A stretch of DNA of 64,000 nucleotides, from contig NZ_NQOU01000003.1 of NCBI RefSeq assembly GCF_003576595.1, positions 310,001 through 374,000 of the forward strand, written 5' to 3'. A program made the translations under genes and the position numbers. Shown here one piece after another: positions 19,926 to 29,852 of the stretch. The notes below the pieces were generated by a model. The model saw only the letters and a program-made list of their open reading frames with translations, was not told the origin of the DNA and did no database searches. Numbering within the stretch: the first letter of the stretch is position 1; each line of letters starts with the position of its first letter. The DNA is from Neopusillimonas maritima (GTDB taxonomy: Bacteria > Pseudomonadota > Gammaproteobacteria > Burkholderiales > Burkholderiaceae_B).

Positions 19926-20900
19926 TCAGGGTTTCAGGAGAATCGAGCCGGTCGTCGCGCGGCTTTCCAGGTCTGCATGGGCCGACGCAACATCTGACAG
20001 CGCATAGCGTGCACTAATCATTGGCGCGACCTTTCCGGATTCCAGCACATCGAATAAATCAGCGGCCATGTGCTCCAGCCGCTCACGTGTTCTGGCGTAT
20101 GAAAACAAAGTAGGCCGTGTAACGAACAATGAGCCTCGGGAAGCCAGTTCGCTAAGGCTGAACGGCGGTACCGGCCCTGATGCATTGCCAAAGCTGACCA
20201 TCATTCCCAAAGGCGCGAGACAATTGAGAGAGTCGTAGAACGTGTCCGTGCCCACCGAATCGTACACAACCGGAACGCCCTTCCCGTCGGTGATCTCTTT
20301 GACCCTTTCAACAATATTTTCGGTTTTGTAATTAATCGTGTGAGTGCAGCCATGCATGCGGGCCAGCTCGGCTTTTTCGTCCGACCCAACCGTCCCGATC
20401 ATGGTCACGCCCAGAGCGCGAGCCCACTGACAGGCAATCAACCCGACCCCCCCGGCGGCGGCATGAAACAATATCGTTTCACCGCCCTGGAGCACAAACG
20501 TTTGGCGAAACAGGTACTGCACAGTTAAGCCTTGAAGCATCATCGCGGCTGCCGTATCGAACTCAATCGAAGCGGGTAGTTTAAGAACCTGTTCAGCCGG
20601 CATTGTGCGCCGTTCCGCATAGGCTCCGGGGGGCAGGCAAGCGTAGGCAACACGATCACCCACCGCAACATGTGTTACGCCTTCGCCCACAGCCTGAACA
20701 ACACCGGCCGCCTCCATACCCAGGCCTGCCGGCAAGGATTGCTTGTACAGGCCGGTTCGGTAATAAACGTCGATAAAATTCAACCCGATACTTTCATGAC
20801 GAAGCGTGATCTCACCCGCAGCGGGAGCAGGAACATCCACATCGACAAACTGCATCACTTCGGGCCCGCCATTGTCGAAAATTCGGATTGCCTTGGACAT
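19926..20900 (-). CDS. qor: NADPH:quinone oxidoreductase, zinc-independent MDR family
   Basis: A 324-residue medium-chain reductase of the quinone oxidoreductase (QorA) branch, reducing quinones by NADPH in the cytoplasm. The N-terminal GroES-like domain contains HESIGLNFIDVYYRTGLY, the Qor signature. The Rossmann fold follows with HAAAGGVGLIACQWA (nucleotide-binding AxGGVG) and a C-terminal ATTGSILL strand. Zinc-binding cysteines of alcohol dehydrogenases are absent. The start codon lies 20 bases downstream of a perfect tandem repeat that may be regulatory. The aldolase gene follows at once on the same strand. Confidence 0.92.
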   Translation of the reverse strand: MSKAIRIFDNGGPEVMQFVDVDVPAPAAGEITLRHESIGLNFIDVYYRTGLYKQSLPAGLGMEAAGVVQAVGEGVTHVAVGDRVAYACLPPGAYAERRTMPAEQVLKLPASIEFDTAAAMMLQGLTVQYLFRQTFVLQGGETILFHAAAGGVGLIACQWARALGVTMIGTVGSDEKAELARMHGCTHTINYKTENIVERVKEITDGKGVPVVYDSVGTDTFYDSLNCLAPLGMMVSFGNASGPVPPFSLSELASRGSLFVTRPTLFSYARTRERLEHMAADLFDVLESGKVAPMISARYALSDVASAHADLESRATTGSILLKP

Positions 20901-20920
20901 GTTCGCCTCAATTGATAACG

Positions 20921-20952
20921 GTGTTGAGAATCAGCAGTGTTGAGAATCAGCA
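20921..20952 (-). repeat. Perfect tandem 2 x 16 bp repeat upstream of qor
   Basis: The plus-strand unit GTGTTGAGAATCAGCA occurs twice with no gap (20921-20936 and 20937-20952). It sits between the qor start codon (20900) and the 3' end of tRNA-Arg (20968). No coding frame uses it. It could be a double operator or a simple duplication. Confidence 0.9.
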
Positions 20953-20967
20953 CTTGATTTGACAGAC

Positions 20968-21042
20968 TGGCGCCCCCGACAGGAATCGAACCTGTAATAT
21001 TCCCTTAGGAGGGGAACGTTATATCCATTTAACTACAGGGGC
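20968..21042 (-). tRNA. tRNA-Arg (anticodon CCU)
   Basis: A complete cloverleaf reads on the minus strand: acceptor GCCCCTG pairing with CGGGGGC (one G-U pair), T8-A9, D stem GTTA/TAAC, anticodon stem TTCCC/GGGAA with loop CTCCTAA (anticodon CCT, reading AGG), T arm ACAGG-TTCGATT-CCTGT, discriminator G and an encoded 3' CCA. The length is 75 bases. No classic terminator follows before qor, so it could be the first element of the qor transcript. Confidence 0.96.
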
Positions 21043-21284
21043 GTCGCGCCCACGCATTGTAACAAGTTGCCCAAACGTCTGCGCGCAAGGTTTTTTGAAT
21101 AATATGTTGTTTTTTTTTCTTAGTATTAACGATAGTTTTGTCGATTGAGGCCACGCGAGCAACCAAGCCGAAATGCAATAACTATAAAGCCCCGGACAGA
21201 TCAAGAAACTCACAAACTGAAGCCTCATAGCCGATTCGCTCACATCCAGCCATTATCCGCACCCCATTCTCAGGACAAAAGAAG
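21043..21284. other. Non-coding spacer between tRNA-Arg and tsaE
   Basis: AT-rich 242-base interval. A TACAAT box on the minus strand (21056-21061), 14 bases before the tRNA 5' end, is a plausible -10 for the tRNA, but no good -35 is seen. A run of nine T residues lies near 21111-21119. I find no convincing gene, riboswitch or terminator here, and only a weak basis for placing the tsaE promoter. Confidence 0.5.
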
Positions 21285-21839
21285 ATGGAAGATAAACGAG
21301 TTTTAAACGAAATTAGCATTTTTTTGAACGACGAAGACGAAACTGAAGCATTGGCAAGACAATTTGCCCCCCTCTTGACGAAACCAGATCCCACTCAAAA
21401 AACCCCGATAACGGGTGGTCACATTTACTTGCGTGGAGACCTTGGCGCAGGCAAAACCTGCTTCGTACGGGCGTTTTTAAGGGCTTGCGGCGTTACCGGA
21501 CGAATTAAAAGTCCAAGCTATGCTTTACTTGAATCTTATAAAGTTTCTAACTTATACTTCTATCATCTTGATTTTTATAGATTTAGCGACCCAAGAGAAT
21601 GGATTGACGCCGGGTTTCGCGACATTCTTCAGGAAAATGCCGTCGTTTTAATTGAATGGCCTGAACAAGCCGGTGGCCTTTTACCCCCTCCTGACGTCGA
21701 GATAAGCCTGGAATACGCCGACCACGGACGCAACGCGAGAATTACCGCCTATAGCAATAAAGGACAATCATGGCTGAGCAAAATCACCCCCCCGGGCCCA
21801 GCATCAAGCCCGAAAGATTCGCCCGCCGGCGATTCGTAG
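21285..21839 (+). CDS. tsaE: tRNA threonylcarbamoyladenosine biosynthesis ATPase TsaE
   Basis: TsaE is the P-loop ATPase that resets the TsaBD complex making t6A37 in ANN-decoding tRNAs. The 184-residue protein has Walker A GDLGAGKT (51-58), the switch-like YHLDFYRF (93-100) and LIEWPE (122-127). It is longer than usual at the C-terminus: the last ~23 codons are shared, in another frame, with the start of amiC. The order tsaE-amiC-mutL-miaA matches the enterobacterial yjeE-amiB-mutL-miaA cluster. Confidence 0.94.
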   Translation: MEDKRVLNEISIFLNDEDETEALARQFAPLLTKPDPTQKTPITGGHIYLRGDLGAGKTCFVRAFLRACGVTGRIKSPSYALLESYKVSNLYFYHLDFYRFSDPREWIDAGFRDILQENAVVLIEWPEQAGGLLPPPDVEISLEYADHGRNARITAYSNKGQSWLSKITPPGPASSPKDSPAGDS

Positions 21840-23137
21840 CGGCGGCCACCACCTTATTTTTATTGCCCGTCATACCGCGGGTTGCAAAAGCCGCCACGAT
21901 TCTTGCCGTACGTACCTGGCCGGCCGACGAGTACACACGCGTTACGCTGGAGATGGATAGCGAGCTTAAAGCAGAACACTTTACGCTGGAAGGTCCCCAC
22001 CGGCTGGTTGTCGATATCGAAGGTCTGACAATGAGTCAGACCATCAACGAGCTGGTTTCAAAAATCAAACCAAACGACCCCTATATCGCGAGTGTGCGGG
22101 TGGGCCAGAATCGCCCCAATGTCGTTCGGCTGGTCATGGACCTGAAACAACCCATTGCGCCACAAGTCTTTACGCTCAAGCCAATAGGTGAATACAAATA
22201 TCGCCTGGTTCTTGATCTGTACCCGCGCGTAGCGCAAGACCCTTTAATGGCGCTGGCCAAATCCCAAGACGATAATGACCCGCTGGCCGAGGTGCTGGAA
22301 AACCTCGCACAAGGCAGCGATGCGCCCATTCCTTCGGTTGAGGGCCAACAGTTACCGCCTATCGCCCAAAAGAAACCCATGCCGGAAATCCGGCCTGAGC
22401 CCAGCCCCCGGGACCCAATCCCCAGCAAACCCAACCGGCCGATTTTGGTTGCATTGGACCCGGGACACGGTGGCGAAGATCCCGGCGCCGTCGGTCCTTC
22501 AGGCACATATGAAAAAAATATCGTGCTGGGGATCGCCAAACGCTTGAAAAAACTCATTGATGCACAACCCGGCATGCAGGCCTACCTGACCCGCGACCGT
22601 GATTATTTTGTCCCATTGCAAGTGCGGGTTCAAAAAGCACGACGCATCAAAGCGGATCTGTTTGTGTCCATTCATGCGGATGCCTGGATTAAACCCTCCG
22701 CCCGGGGCTCATCCGTCTTCGTACTGTCGCAAAAAGGGGCATCAAGTGCGGCAGCACGTTGGTTGGCGAAAAGCCAGAACGAGGCCGACCTGATTGGCGG
22801 CATCAATGTCAATACCAACAACCAACATGTCATGAAAGTGCTGCTCGATATGTCGACTGCGGCCCAAATCAATGACTCCGTTAAAGTGGGTGGCCGTGTA
22901 CTTGGGGAAATCGGAAAAATAAACCGTTTGCACAAAAAACATGTAGAGCGGGCGGGCTTTGCAGTCCTCAAAGCCCCCGATATTCCATCCATTCTGGTGG
23001 AAACTGCTTTTATCAGCAATCCTCATGAAGAACGGTTGTTACGTAGCGCCTCGCATCAGGAAAAACTGGCACGAGCCATGCTAACCGGCATTAATGATTA
23101 TTTTTCCACTAGCCCGGGGCTGGCACGTAGGGCATAA
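21770..23137 (+). CDS. amiC: N-acetylmuramoyl-L-alanine amidase with AMIN domain
   Basis: A periplasmic zinc amidase that splits septal peptidoglycan during daughter-cell separation, normally activated by LytM proteins (EnvC/NlpD). The 455 residues comprise a Tat-type signal ([10 protein letters not shown] at 19-28), an AMIN domain (about 42-150) for septal targeting, a proline-rich linker (about 186-224) and an Amidase_3 domain. Zinc ligands are His233 ([10 protein letters not shown]), Glu248 (YEKN) and His302 (SIHADAW); the catalytic glutamate lies in LVETAFISN. The ATG at 21770 has a clear AAGGA ribosome binding site and overlaps tsaE by 70 bases. Confidence 0.93.
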   Translation: MAEQNHPPGPSIKPERFARRRFVAAATTLFLLPVIPRVAKAATILAVRTWPADEYTRVTLEMDSELKAEHFTLEGPHRLVVDIEGLTMSQTINELVSKIKPNDPYIASVRVGQNRPNVVRLVMDLKQPIAPQVFTLKPIGEYKYRLVLDLYPRVAQDPLMALAKSQDDNDPLAEVLENLAQGSDAPIPSVEGQQLPPIAQKKPMPEIRPEPSPRDPIPSKPNRPILVALDPGHGGEDPGAVGPSGTYEKNIVLGIAKRLKKLIDAQPGMQAYLTRDRDYFVPLQVRVQKARRIKADLFVSIHADAWIKPSARGSSVFVLSQKGASSAAARWLAKSQNEADLIGGINVNTNNQHVMKVLLDMSTAAQINDSVKVGGRVLGEIGKINRLHKKHVERAGFAVLKAPDIPSILVETAFISNPHEERLLRSASHQEKLARAMLTGINDYFSTSPGLARRA

Positions 23138-23148
23138 TTTGCCCTAGT

Positions 23149-24984
23149 ATGCTGCAGCGCCGTTCAATTACCCCCCTTCCCGATCCGCTCATTAGCCAAA
23201 TCGCCGCCGGCGAGGTTATTGAGCGGCCGTCGTCGGTCCTCAAGGAACTTCTGGAGAATGCCATTGATGCCGGCGCTACCGGCATTGAAATTCGCCTTGA
23301 AGGTGGCGGCATCCGTCGCATTCTGGTCAGTGACAATGGCTCGGGCATTCCTCAAAATGAATTGCCTTTGGCGCTTACGCGTCACGCCACCAGCAAAATT
23401 CGCAGTCTCGAAGAGCTCGAAGAAGTCGCATCAATGGGTTTTCGCGGCGAAGCCTTGGCATCAATTGCCTCAGTGGCACGTCTTACCATCACATCACGCA
23501 CGCCCGACGCGCCCCATGCCTGGCAACTCCAGGCAAACGCGTCGGAACCTATCGCCGCTTCCGGCGGGCAAGGCACCAGCGTGGATGTTCGTCAGCTGTT
23601 CGAGACAGTCCCAGCCCGACGTAAGTTTTTACGTACTGAAGCAACGGAATACGGCCACTGTGTTGAGGCGCTGGAACGGATTGCACTGGCACATCCGGCT
23701 GTCAGCTTTCGTCTCTTTCACAACGACAAACCTCAAAGAAACTGGCGCTCATCAGACTTACCGCAACGGATTCTGGATGTTCTGGGAACAGAAATAGTTG
23801 CACAAGGGTTACATGTGGACCAACAGCATGGGGTCATCAACTTACGCGGTTTAATCACCAAGCCCACCTTTGCGCGGCCACGTGCCGACAAGCAGTATCT
23901 TTACGTGAATAATCGCTTCGTGCGCGATAGAACCGTTTCGCACGCGGTGCGCCAGGCATACTCAGATGTATTGCATGGCGACCGTCAACCCGGCTTTGTC
24001 TTGTTTCTGGATATTGCCCCCAGTGCAGTCGATGTCAATGTTCACCCGGCAAAAAGTGAAGTACGGTTCCGGGAAAGTGGCGCAGTCCATCAATTTGTTG
24101 CGCGTACCCTGGACCAGGTACTGGCCCAAACACGCCCAACGGATTCATCGACTTTCCCCGAATCATCGCAGCACGGGGCGCCGGCACCCCATTCCCACGA
24201 CATTGCCGGAACGCAGCAAGCTGCCGTGACACAACGATATGCCCCGGCCCAGCATAGTCTAGGCTTGCCCCCTCGCCACGGCAGCCCACCTAATCCCGCT
24301 TCCTGGCAAAGGCTTTATGAGCCACTCCCCAGTACCGGCGCAACGCCTCCCTCGGCCCAAACACCTTATTCTTCTGAACCGGCAATACAAACGTCCGAAA
24401 CCCACCCACTTGGTATGGCGATCGCGCAACTGCATGGCATTTATATATTGGCGCAAACACAAACCGGCCTGATTATCGTTGACATGCACGCGGCGCACGA
24501 ACGCGTGGTATACGAGCAGCTCAAACACGCCCTTGATGCGCGTGACCTGCCCCGGCAGGAACTGCTTGTTCCCGTCGTTTTTCAAGCCAGTGAAAAAGAA
24601 ATCGCCCTGGCCGAAGAGTTTGACGAGCAGTTGTCCGAACTTGGCCTGACGCTGCGCCCCGGGGGCCCAAACAACCTGGTTGTCCGATCGGTGCCGGGCC
24701 TGCTGGCCAAAGGCGACATTGAAGCGCTGGCAAAAAATGTTTTACGCGATTTGGCCCAAGTCGGCAGCTCGCGTCAATTGCTCGAGCAAAGAAACCAGCT
24801 GCTTTCCACCATGGCTTGCCATGGGTCGGTAAGAGCCAATCGGCGTTTGACCCTCGACGAGATGAATGCATTGCTGCGTAAAATGGAACAAACTGAACGT
24901 GCAGATCAATGCAACCATGGGCGTCCCACATGGTTGTACTGGAGCCTGCCGGAAATCGACAAACTTTTCATGCGCGGCCAATGA
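23149..24984 (+). CDS. mutL: DNA mismatch repair protein MutL, endonuclease type
   Basis: MutL links MutS mismatch recognition to strand excision. The N-terminal GHKL ATPase (1-330) has [15 protein letters not shown] and [11 protein letters not shown] disordered Pro/Ser-rich linker spans about 335-425. The C-terminal domain carries the full set of nicking-endonuclease motifs: [12 protein letters not shown] (445-456), ACH (556-558), CNHGRP (588-593) and FMR (607-609). E. coli MutL lacks these and depends on MutH; here MutL should nick by itself. It ends in an ATGA overlap with miaA. Confidence 0.95.
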   Translation: MLQRRSITPLPDPLISQIAAGEVIERPSSVLKELLENAIDAGATGIEIRLEGGGIRRILVSDNGSGIPQNELPLALTRHATSKIRSLEELEEVASMGFRGEALASIASVARLTITSRTPDAPHAWQLQANASEPIAASGGQGTSVDVRQLFETVPARRKFLRTEATEYGHCVEALERIALAHPAVSFRLFHNDKPQRNWRSSDLPQRILDVLGTEIVAQGLHVDQQHGVINLRGLITKPTFARPRADKQYLYVNNRFVRDRTVSHAVRQAYSDVLHGDRQPGFVLFLDIAPSAVDVNVHPAKSEVRFRESGAVHQFVARTLDQVLAQTRPTDSSTFPESSQHGAPAPHSHDIAGTQQAAVTQRYAPAQHSLGLPPRHGSPPNPASWQRLYEPLPSTGATPPSAQTPYSSEPAIQTSETHPLGMAIAQLHGIYILAQTQTGLIIVDMHAAHERVVYEQLKHALDARDLPRQELLVPVVFQASEKEIALAEEFDEQLSELGLTLRPGGPNNLVVRSVPGLLAKGDIEALAKNVLRDLAQVGSSRQLLEQRNQLLSTMACHGSVRANRRLTLDEMNALLRKMEQTERADQCNHGRPTWLYWSLPEIDKLFMRGQ

Positions 24985-25931
24985 GTCATCACCGTTTCAT
25001 CGTGTGCCTGGCCGGCCCCACCGCCTCCGGGAAGAGTGCCGCAACATTGGCGCTAGCCCAATATTGGCCCATTGAAATAATCAATGTCGACTCAGCCACC
25101 ATTTATCGACAGATGGACATCGGCACGGCCAAACCCAGCCCCGCGGAGCGACGCACCGTACCTCATCATCTGCTTGATATCCGCGACCCATCGGAAACGT
25201 ATTCCGCAGCAGAGTTCTGTACCGACACGTTGAGGCTAATTGAGGACATTCATTCACGTAATCGCATTCCCTTGCTATGCGGCGGAACGATGATGTATTA
25301 CAAAGCCTTGCGCGAAGGCCTGAATAACCTCCCGTCTGCCAACCCCGGCATACGACGCGAACTGGAAAACGAAGCAGCGGCATCAGGCTGGCCCGCCATG
25401 CATGCCCAATTACAGCATGTTGACCCCCTTACCGCGCAGCGTTTGGCCCCCAACGACAGCCAAAGAATCCAACGCGCCCTGGAGATTCACCGCATTACCG
25501 GCAAACCCATGTCGCAATTGTTAGCAGAACAACGCCCGAACCAGGAAAAACCTTGGCACTACGTCACCATCAGCCTTGAGCCGTCCGACAGGGCAGTGTT
25601 GCATGAGCGTATTGCAACGCGCTATCACGCTATGGTCGAGAATGGCCTGGTGGCGGAAGTGGAAGCCCTGTTCAACCGGGGCGACCTGAGTGAGTCGATG
25701 CCATCGATACGATGCGTGGGCTATCGACAAATCTGGGCTTACCTGAAAGGAGAGGTTGACCTGCCAACGGCGATTGAACAGGCGATCGCCGCCACACGGC
25801 AGTTGGCCAAACGTCAACTTACGTGGTTGCGCGCCCAGCCCGATCGGCATATTGTTGACTGCCTTTCGCTTAACACTGCCGACCAGATACGGGATATCGT
25901 CCCACAATACTGGAACGCACCACCCCGTTAA
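24981..25931 (+). CDS. miaA: tRNA dimethylallyltransferase
   Basis: MiaA adds a dimethylallyl group to N6 of A37 in tRNAs reading UNN codons. The ATG at 24981 overlaps the mutL TGA (ATGA) and gives 316 residues, the usual length; the longer in-frame ATG at 24909 lies within mutL. The P-loop is AGPTASGKS (11-19), followed by the family motifs [19 protein letters not shown] and [10 protein letters not shown], then [10 protein letters not shown]. hfq, which follows miaA in many proteobacteria, is absent; purM faces it instead, with overlapping stop codons. Confidence 0.95.
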   Translation: MSHHRFIVCLAGPTASGKSAATLALAQYWPIEIINVDSATIYRQMDIGTAKPSPAERRTVPHHLLDIRDPSETYSAAEFCTDTLRLIEDIHSRNRIPLLCGGTMMYYKALREGLNNLPSANPGIRRELENEAAASGWPAMHAQLQHVDPLTAQRLAPNDSQRIQRALEIHRITGKPMSQLLAEQRPNQEKPWHYVTISLEPSDRAVLHERIATRYHAMVENGLVAEVEALFNRGDLSESMPSIRCVGYRQIWAYLKGEVDLPTAIEQAIAATRQLAKRQLTWLRAQPDRHIVDCLSLNTADQIRDIVPQYWNAPPR

Positions 25932-26977
25932 ACAACAACGGTTTGCGCTTCTTCCGGTGCGCGTTCAACGATTTCGCCCAAACGGAAAACCTGTTCACCG
26001 TTCTCGTTAAGCGTCGCTGCAACAGCATGAGCCTGATCGGCCGCAACCACGACAACCATGCCGATACCACAGTTGAAAACACGATACATTTCTTCGTCGG
26101 CAACCCGACCGCCTTCCTGCAGCCAACGGAACAGCGCAGGCATTTCCCATGCCTCGCGATACAACCGCGCAGCCAAACCCGCTTGCAAAATACGCGGAAC
26201 ATTATCCAACAGGCCGCCGCCGGTAATATGTGCCAACCCTTTTACTGCGGACGCATGCTGTTTGATGGCTGCAAGCGCAGATTTCACATAAATACGCGTA
26301 GGCGCCATCACAACATCGACCAAAGGCCGGCCGTGGAAATCATCGGTTGGTTTGGCACCCGTGGTTTCAATAATCTTGCGCAGCAAAGAGTAGCCATTGG
26401 AATGGGCGCCACTGGATGCAAGCCCCAAAACGACATCACCCGGCTGGATCGACTTGCCATCGATAATTTCCGATTTTTCCACTGCACCAACTGCAAAGCC
26501 CGCCAAATCGTATTCGCCATCCGGATACATACCAGGCATTTCGGCGGTTTCCCCCCCTATCAGGGCACAGCCGGCCAGTTCACAACCACGTGCAATACCC
26601 CCAACCACCGCCGCAGCGGTATCAACCGATAATTTGCCGCAGGCAAAATAGTCCAGAAAATAAAGCGGCTCGGCCCCCTGAACCAAAATATCATTCACGC
26701 TCATGGCCACCAGGTCGATGCCGACCGTATCGTGTCGATTCCACTCAAAAGCAAGTCGCAGCTTGGTACCCACGCCATCGGTACCCGAAACCAGCACGGG
26801 TTCTTTCAGGTGCTTAGGCACCTCGAATAACGCGCCAAACCCTCCAATACCTGCCATGACACCAGGGCGCATCGTACTAGCCGCCAAAGGCTTAATCCGA
26901 TCAACCAGTGCGTCGCCTGCATCGATATCGACGCCTGCATCACGATATGTCAGGGAATGGGAAACTTTGTTTGTCAT
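25928..26977 (-). CDS. purM: Phosphoribosylformylglycinamidine cyclo-ligase (AIR synthetase)
   Basis: PurM closes the imidazole ring of 5-aminoimidazole ribonucleotide using ATP, the fifth step of purine synthesis. The 349-residue length is standard. The N-terminal [20 protein letters not shown], the [15 protein letters not shown] loop and [14 protein letters not shown] are diagnostic, with [15 protein letters not shown] later. It is divergent from hda, a pairing common in betaproteobacteria. Its TAA shares two bases with the miaA TAA on the other strand (TTAA at 25928-25931), and no terminator can fit between them. Confidence 0.96.
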   Translation of the reverse strand: MTNKVSHSLTYRDAGVDIDAGDALVDRIKPLAASTMRPGVMAGIGGFGALFEVPKHLKEPVLVSGTDGVGTKLRLAFEWNRHDTVGIDLVAMSVNDILVQGAEPLYFLDYFACGKLSVDTAAAVVGGIARGCELAGCALIGGETAEMPGMYPDGEYDLAGFAVGAVEKSEIIDGKSIQPGDVVLGLASSGAHSNGYSLLRKIIETTGAKPTDDFHGRPLVDVVMAPTRIYVKSALAAIKQHASAVKGLAHITGGGLLDNVPRILQAGLAARLYREAWEMPALFRWLQEGGRVADEEMYRVFNCGIGMVVVVAADQAHAVAATLNENGEQVFRLGEIVERAPEEAQTVVV

Positions 26978-27069
26978 GAGAAAAACCGTGGGATATGTAA
27001 GAATTGCGTCTTGGGTATTGACCCGTCATGCGCATTTTACGCTTTTTACCGCCGCCATTTTTACGCTCA

Positions 27070-27783
27070 ATGACGCAACAACTGATTCTTGAACTGATTC
27101 CGGCGCCACCGCCTACTCTCGACAATTTCATTGTGGGGCGAAATGCAGCCGCCGTAGACGCAATCAAGCACTGCGGCAACGGCCGGGCGGTTTACCTTTG
27201 GGGTCCCGACGGCGCCGGCCGAAGCCATCTATTACAAGCCCGGTGCGGGGCAATCACCGATGCCATTTATGTACATCCGAGCAACGCTCAATCGCTTCTC
27301 GAGCGTATTTTGAATGACGAAATTACCTTTCCGAAACTCGTGGCGGTCGACGATGTGAATCATCTGGACGACGAGACACAAGGGCAACTATTCGCCCTGT
27401 ACAATCTATGGCGTGCATCGGCTGCCAGCCCCAACGCTTTTGCACTCATTGTTTCAGGATCATTTTCACCCCAGGCCATGCCGATCCGGGAAGATCTGCG
27501 CACCCGTCTGGGTTGGGATCTGGTCTTTCGGCTGGAGCATTTATCTGACCAAGACCGGGCACAAGCACTGAATAACCAGGCACGCGAACGCGGTTTGCAA
27601 CTGGCACCCGAAGTCGTGAATTGGCTGCTAACACATTACACTCGTGACATGAGCCGGCTTATTACACTGATTAACAACCTGGACCATTATTCGCTGGAAA
27701 AACAGCGCGGCATTACGCTGCCGCTTTTACGCGAATTTTTGGCGCAACGCGAACCTTTGCTCGCACGACAGCAACATGACTGA
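27070..27783 (+). CDS. hda: DnaA regulatory inactivator Hda
   Basis: Hda binds the DNA-loaded beta clamp and triggers hydrolysis of DnaA-ATP, preventing re-initiation. The ATG at 27070 gives 237 residues and places the clamp-binding peptide QLILEL at residues 4-9. The AAA+ domain has the degenerate P-loop GPDGAGRS (45-52), as in E. coli Hda (REGAGRS), and a DDVN Walker B-like motif. An in-frame ATG at 27028 would add 14 residues. It overlaps the downstream HAD gene by 8 bases. Confidence 0.92.
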   Translation: MTQQLILELIPAPPPTLDNFIVGRNAAAVDAIKHCGNGRAVYLWGPDGAGRSHLLQARCGAITDAIYVHPSNAQSLLERILNDEITFPKLVAVDDVNHLDDETQGQLFALYNLWRASAASPNAFALIVSGSFSPQAMPIREDLRTRLGWDLVFRLEHLSDQDRAQALNNQARERGLQLAPEVVNWLLTHYTRDMSRLITLINNLDHYSLEKQRGITLPLLREFLAQREPLLARQQHD

Positions 27784-28477
27784 ACCCAAACGACTTGCCC
27801 TTTTTGATTTAGACCATACGCTCTTACCACTGGACAGCGACTACCAGTGGGCCGACTATCTGGCGCGCACGGGGCGCGCGGGCAACCCTGAGGAAGCCCG
27901 CCGCCGCAACGAAGATCTCATGGAGCGATACAACGCGGGCGATCTCACCGCCGAACAGGCGGCCGAGTTCATGCTGGGCCTGCTGGCACGGGCAAACACC
28001 CATGATCTCGCCCACTGGCATGAACAATTCATGCATGAAGTCATTCGCCCCCATATTCGCCCGGTTGCGCTCGAGCTGGTGAACCAGCACCTGCAACAAG
28101 GCGACTTATGCGCCATCGTAACGGCAACAAATCAGTTTGTCACTGAGCCGATTGCCCGTGCATTCGGCATCCCGCACCTGATCGCCACCGTACCCGAATA
28201 TGCTCAAGGCCGTTACACTGGCCGCATTGCGGGCGTCCCCAGTTTCAAAGAAGGCAAAGTGGTTCGCGTCAACAACTGGCTGCAGCAGCAGGGGCTCGAC
28301 CTGTCCGGCTTCGAAACCTCCTATTTCTACAGCGACTCCCCCAACGACTTACCCCTGTTGGAAGTTGTCACACACCCCATCGCAACCAACCCCAGCCCTG
28401 CGCTAAAAGAAATAGCCCAGACCCGGGGATGGCGCATTCTGGATATTTTCAAGGACATGCAGGACGCAAAGTCCTAA
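27776..28477 (+). CDS. HAD-IB family phosphatase
   Basis: A 233-residue HAD hydrolase of subfamily IB (TIGR01490-like, SerB-related). Motif I is DLDHTLL with nucleophile Asp11 and acid Asp13, motif II is IVTATNQF, and motif III/IV are FKEGKV and SDSPNDLPLL. The four-helix cap of about 80 residues lies between motifs I and II. Relatives act on phosphoserine-like or small phospho-metabolites, but the substrate here is unknown; it is not a full SerB (no N-terminal ACT domain). The operon position between hda and pcnB is conserved in betaproteobacteria. Confidence 0.86.
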   Translation: MTEPKRLALFDLDHTLLPLDSDYQWADYLARTGRAGNPEEARRRNEDLMERYNAGDLTAEQAAEFMLGLLARANTHDLAHWHEQFMHEVIRPHIRPVALELVNQHLQQGDLCAIVTATNQFVTEPIARAFGIPHLIATVPEYAQGRYTGRIAGVPSFKEGKVVRVNNWLQQQGLDLSGFETSYFYSDSPNDLPLLEVVTHPIATNPSPALKEIAQTRGWRILDIFKDMQDAKS

Positions 28478-28487
28478 AATAACGCCC

Positions 28488-29846
28488 ATGCTCACTGAAA
28501 CAATAAAAACATTCGTTGGACGCCTGTTAAGCGGCGGCGGGCGCGGGCCCGAACGCTTTACCCGTGAAAAACACGGTATCGACCGGCGTCACGTGTCCCG
28601 ACATGCCGTCAAAGTATGTGAAGTTCTGCAGCAGGCAGGATTTGAAGCCTATATCGTTGGCGGCGCCGTTCGCGATCTTATCGTCGGGCTGGAACCAAAG
28701 GATTTCGACATAGCAACCAATGCCACGCCGGCTCAAATCCGGCCCCTCTTTCGCAGAGCCCGCATTATTGGGCGACGCTTTCAACTCGTTCACGTTGTTT
28801 TCGGCCAGGAGATCATTGAAACCTCCACGTTCCGCGCTCCCGCTTCAAATGGCCATGAAACCGATGAACATGGGCGTATCTTGCGCGACAATCAATTCGG
28901 CACCAATGAAGAAGACGCCGTGCGCCGCGACTTTACCCTTAACGCGCTCTACTACGACCCGGTTCGCGAAGAAGTCATAGACTACCACCGCGGTGTCGCC
29001 GACCTGAAAAAAAGAACGGTACGCATCATTGGCAACCCTGAAACGCGCTACCGTGAAGATCCGGTGCGCATGCTTCGCGCTGTGCGCTTCGCTGCCAAAT
29101 TGAATGCAACGATCGACCCGGCAACATTAGCCCCGATCAAACCCATGGCTCACCTCATTTCCAATGTGCCCAGTTCGCGGCTGTTCGATGAAGTCATCAA
29201 ACTTTTAACGTGCGGCCACGCGATCGACTGCCTAAAGCAATTGGAAACGCTTGGGTTGCATCAACACCTGCTGCCTTTCATTGATACTCTTTTCAATAAC
29301 CCCGATCATTTCCGCTTTCTGGAACTGGCGCTCGATCGCACCGACGCGCGAGTGCGAACCGGAAAAACCATCAGCCCCGGCTTTCTGTTTGCCGCTCTGT
29401 TATGGAAACTGGTAAATAATCAATGGGACATCAACCAGAAAGAAGGGCTGCCTCGTGTACAGGCCCTGGTTGAGGCCGCCGACACAGTCATTAACAATCA
29501 GGCTTCCAACCTGGCTATTCAACGTCGTTTTCAAGCCGACATGCGTGAAATCTGGTTCATACAGCCCCGTTTTGAACGGGCAACTCCCCGCACAATCTGG
29601 CGCCTGCTGGAACACCCCCGGCTGCGCGCAGCCGTCGACTTCCTGCAATTACGTGCCGAAGCCCATGAAGTCGACAGCGTTGATGCGCAATGGTGGATGG
29701 ACCTGGCCAACGCCGACAGCGACAAGCGCAGCACCATGATTGAAGAGCGCCAACGCGAAAAACGCAGCGACCGACCAGGAACAGGCAAATCATCTACCAG
29801 ACGCCGCCGGCGTCCGCGTCGAAAAGCACCGCCGGAACAACACTGA
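28488..29846 (+). CDS. pcnB: Poly(A) polymerase I
   Basis: PcnB adds 3' poly(A) tails that mark RNAs for decay. The 452-residue protein has the class II nucleotidyltransferase signature GGAVRD (58-63) followed by catalytic DFD (72-74), then RRARIIGRRFQLVHV and EDAVRRDFTLNAL, the RNA-binding helical domain and a highly basic C-terminal tail (TRRRRRPRRKAP). The arginine-rich tail and overall length distinguish PcnB from the related CCA-adding enzyme. It lies 10 bases after the HAD gene and 6 bases before folK. Confidence 0.93.
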   Translation: MLTETIKTFVGRLLSGGGRGPERFTREKHGIDRRHVSRHAVKVCEVLQQAGFEAYIVGGAVRDLIVGLEPKDFDIATNATPAQIRPLFRRARIIGRRFQLVHVVFGQEIIETSTFRAPASNGHETDEHGRILRDNQFGTNEEDAVRRDFTLNALYYDPVREEVIDYHRGVADLKKRTVRIIGNPETRYREDPVRMLRAVRFAAKLNATIDPATLAPIKPMAHLISNVPSSRLFDEVIKLLTCGHAIDCLKQLETLGLHQHLLPFIDTLFNNPDHFRFLELALDRTDARVRTGKTISPGFLFAALLWKLVNNQWDINQKEGLPRVQALVEAADTVINNQASNLAIQRRFQADMREIWFIQPRFERATPRTIWRLLEHPRLRAAVDFLQLRAEAHEVDSVDAQWWMDLANADSDKRSTMIEERQREKRSDRPGTGKSSTRRRRRPRRKAPPEQH

Positions 29847-29852
29847 CCCTTC

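Noticed and set aside
19293-19997. 234-codon plus-strand open frame opposite the aldolase gene
   Set aside because: Mirror of the HpaI-family coding frame; it crosses into qor and has no domain.
21019-21243. 74-codon minus-strand frame upstream of tRNA-Arg
   Set aside because: It runs into the tRNA gene, has no similarity to a known domain and no ribosome binding site.
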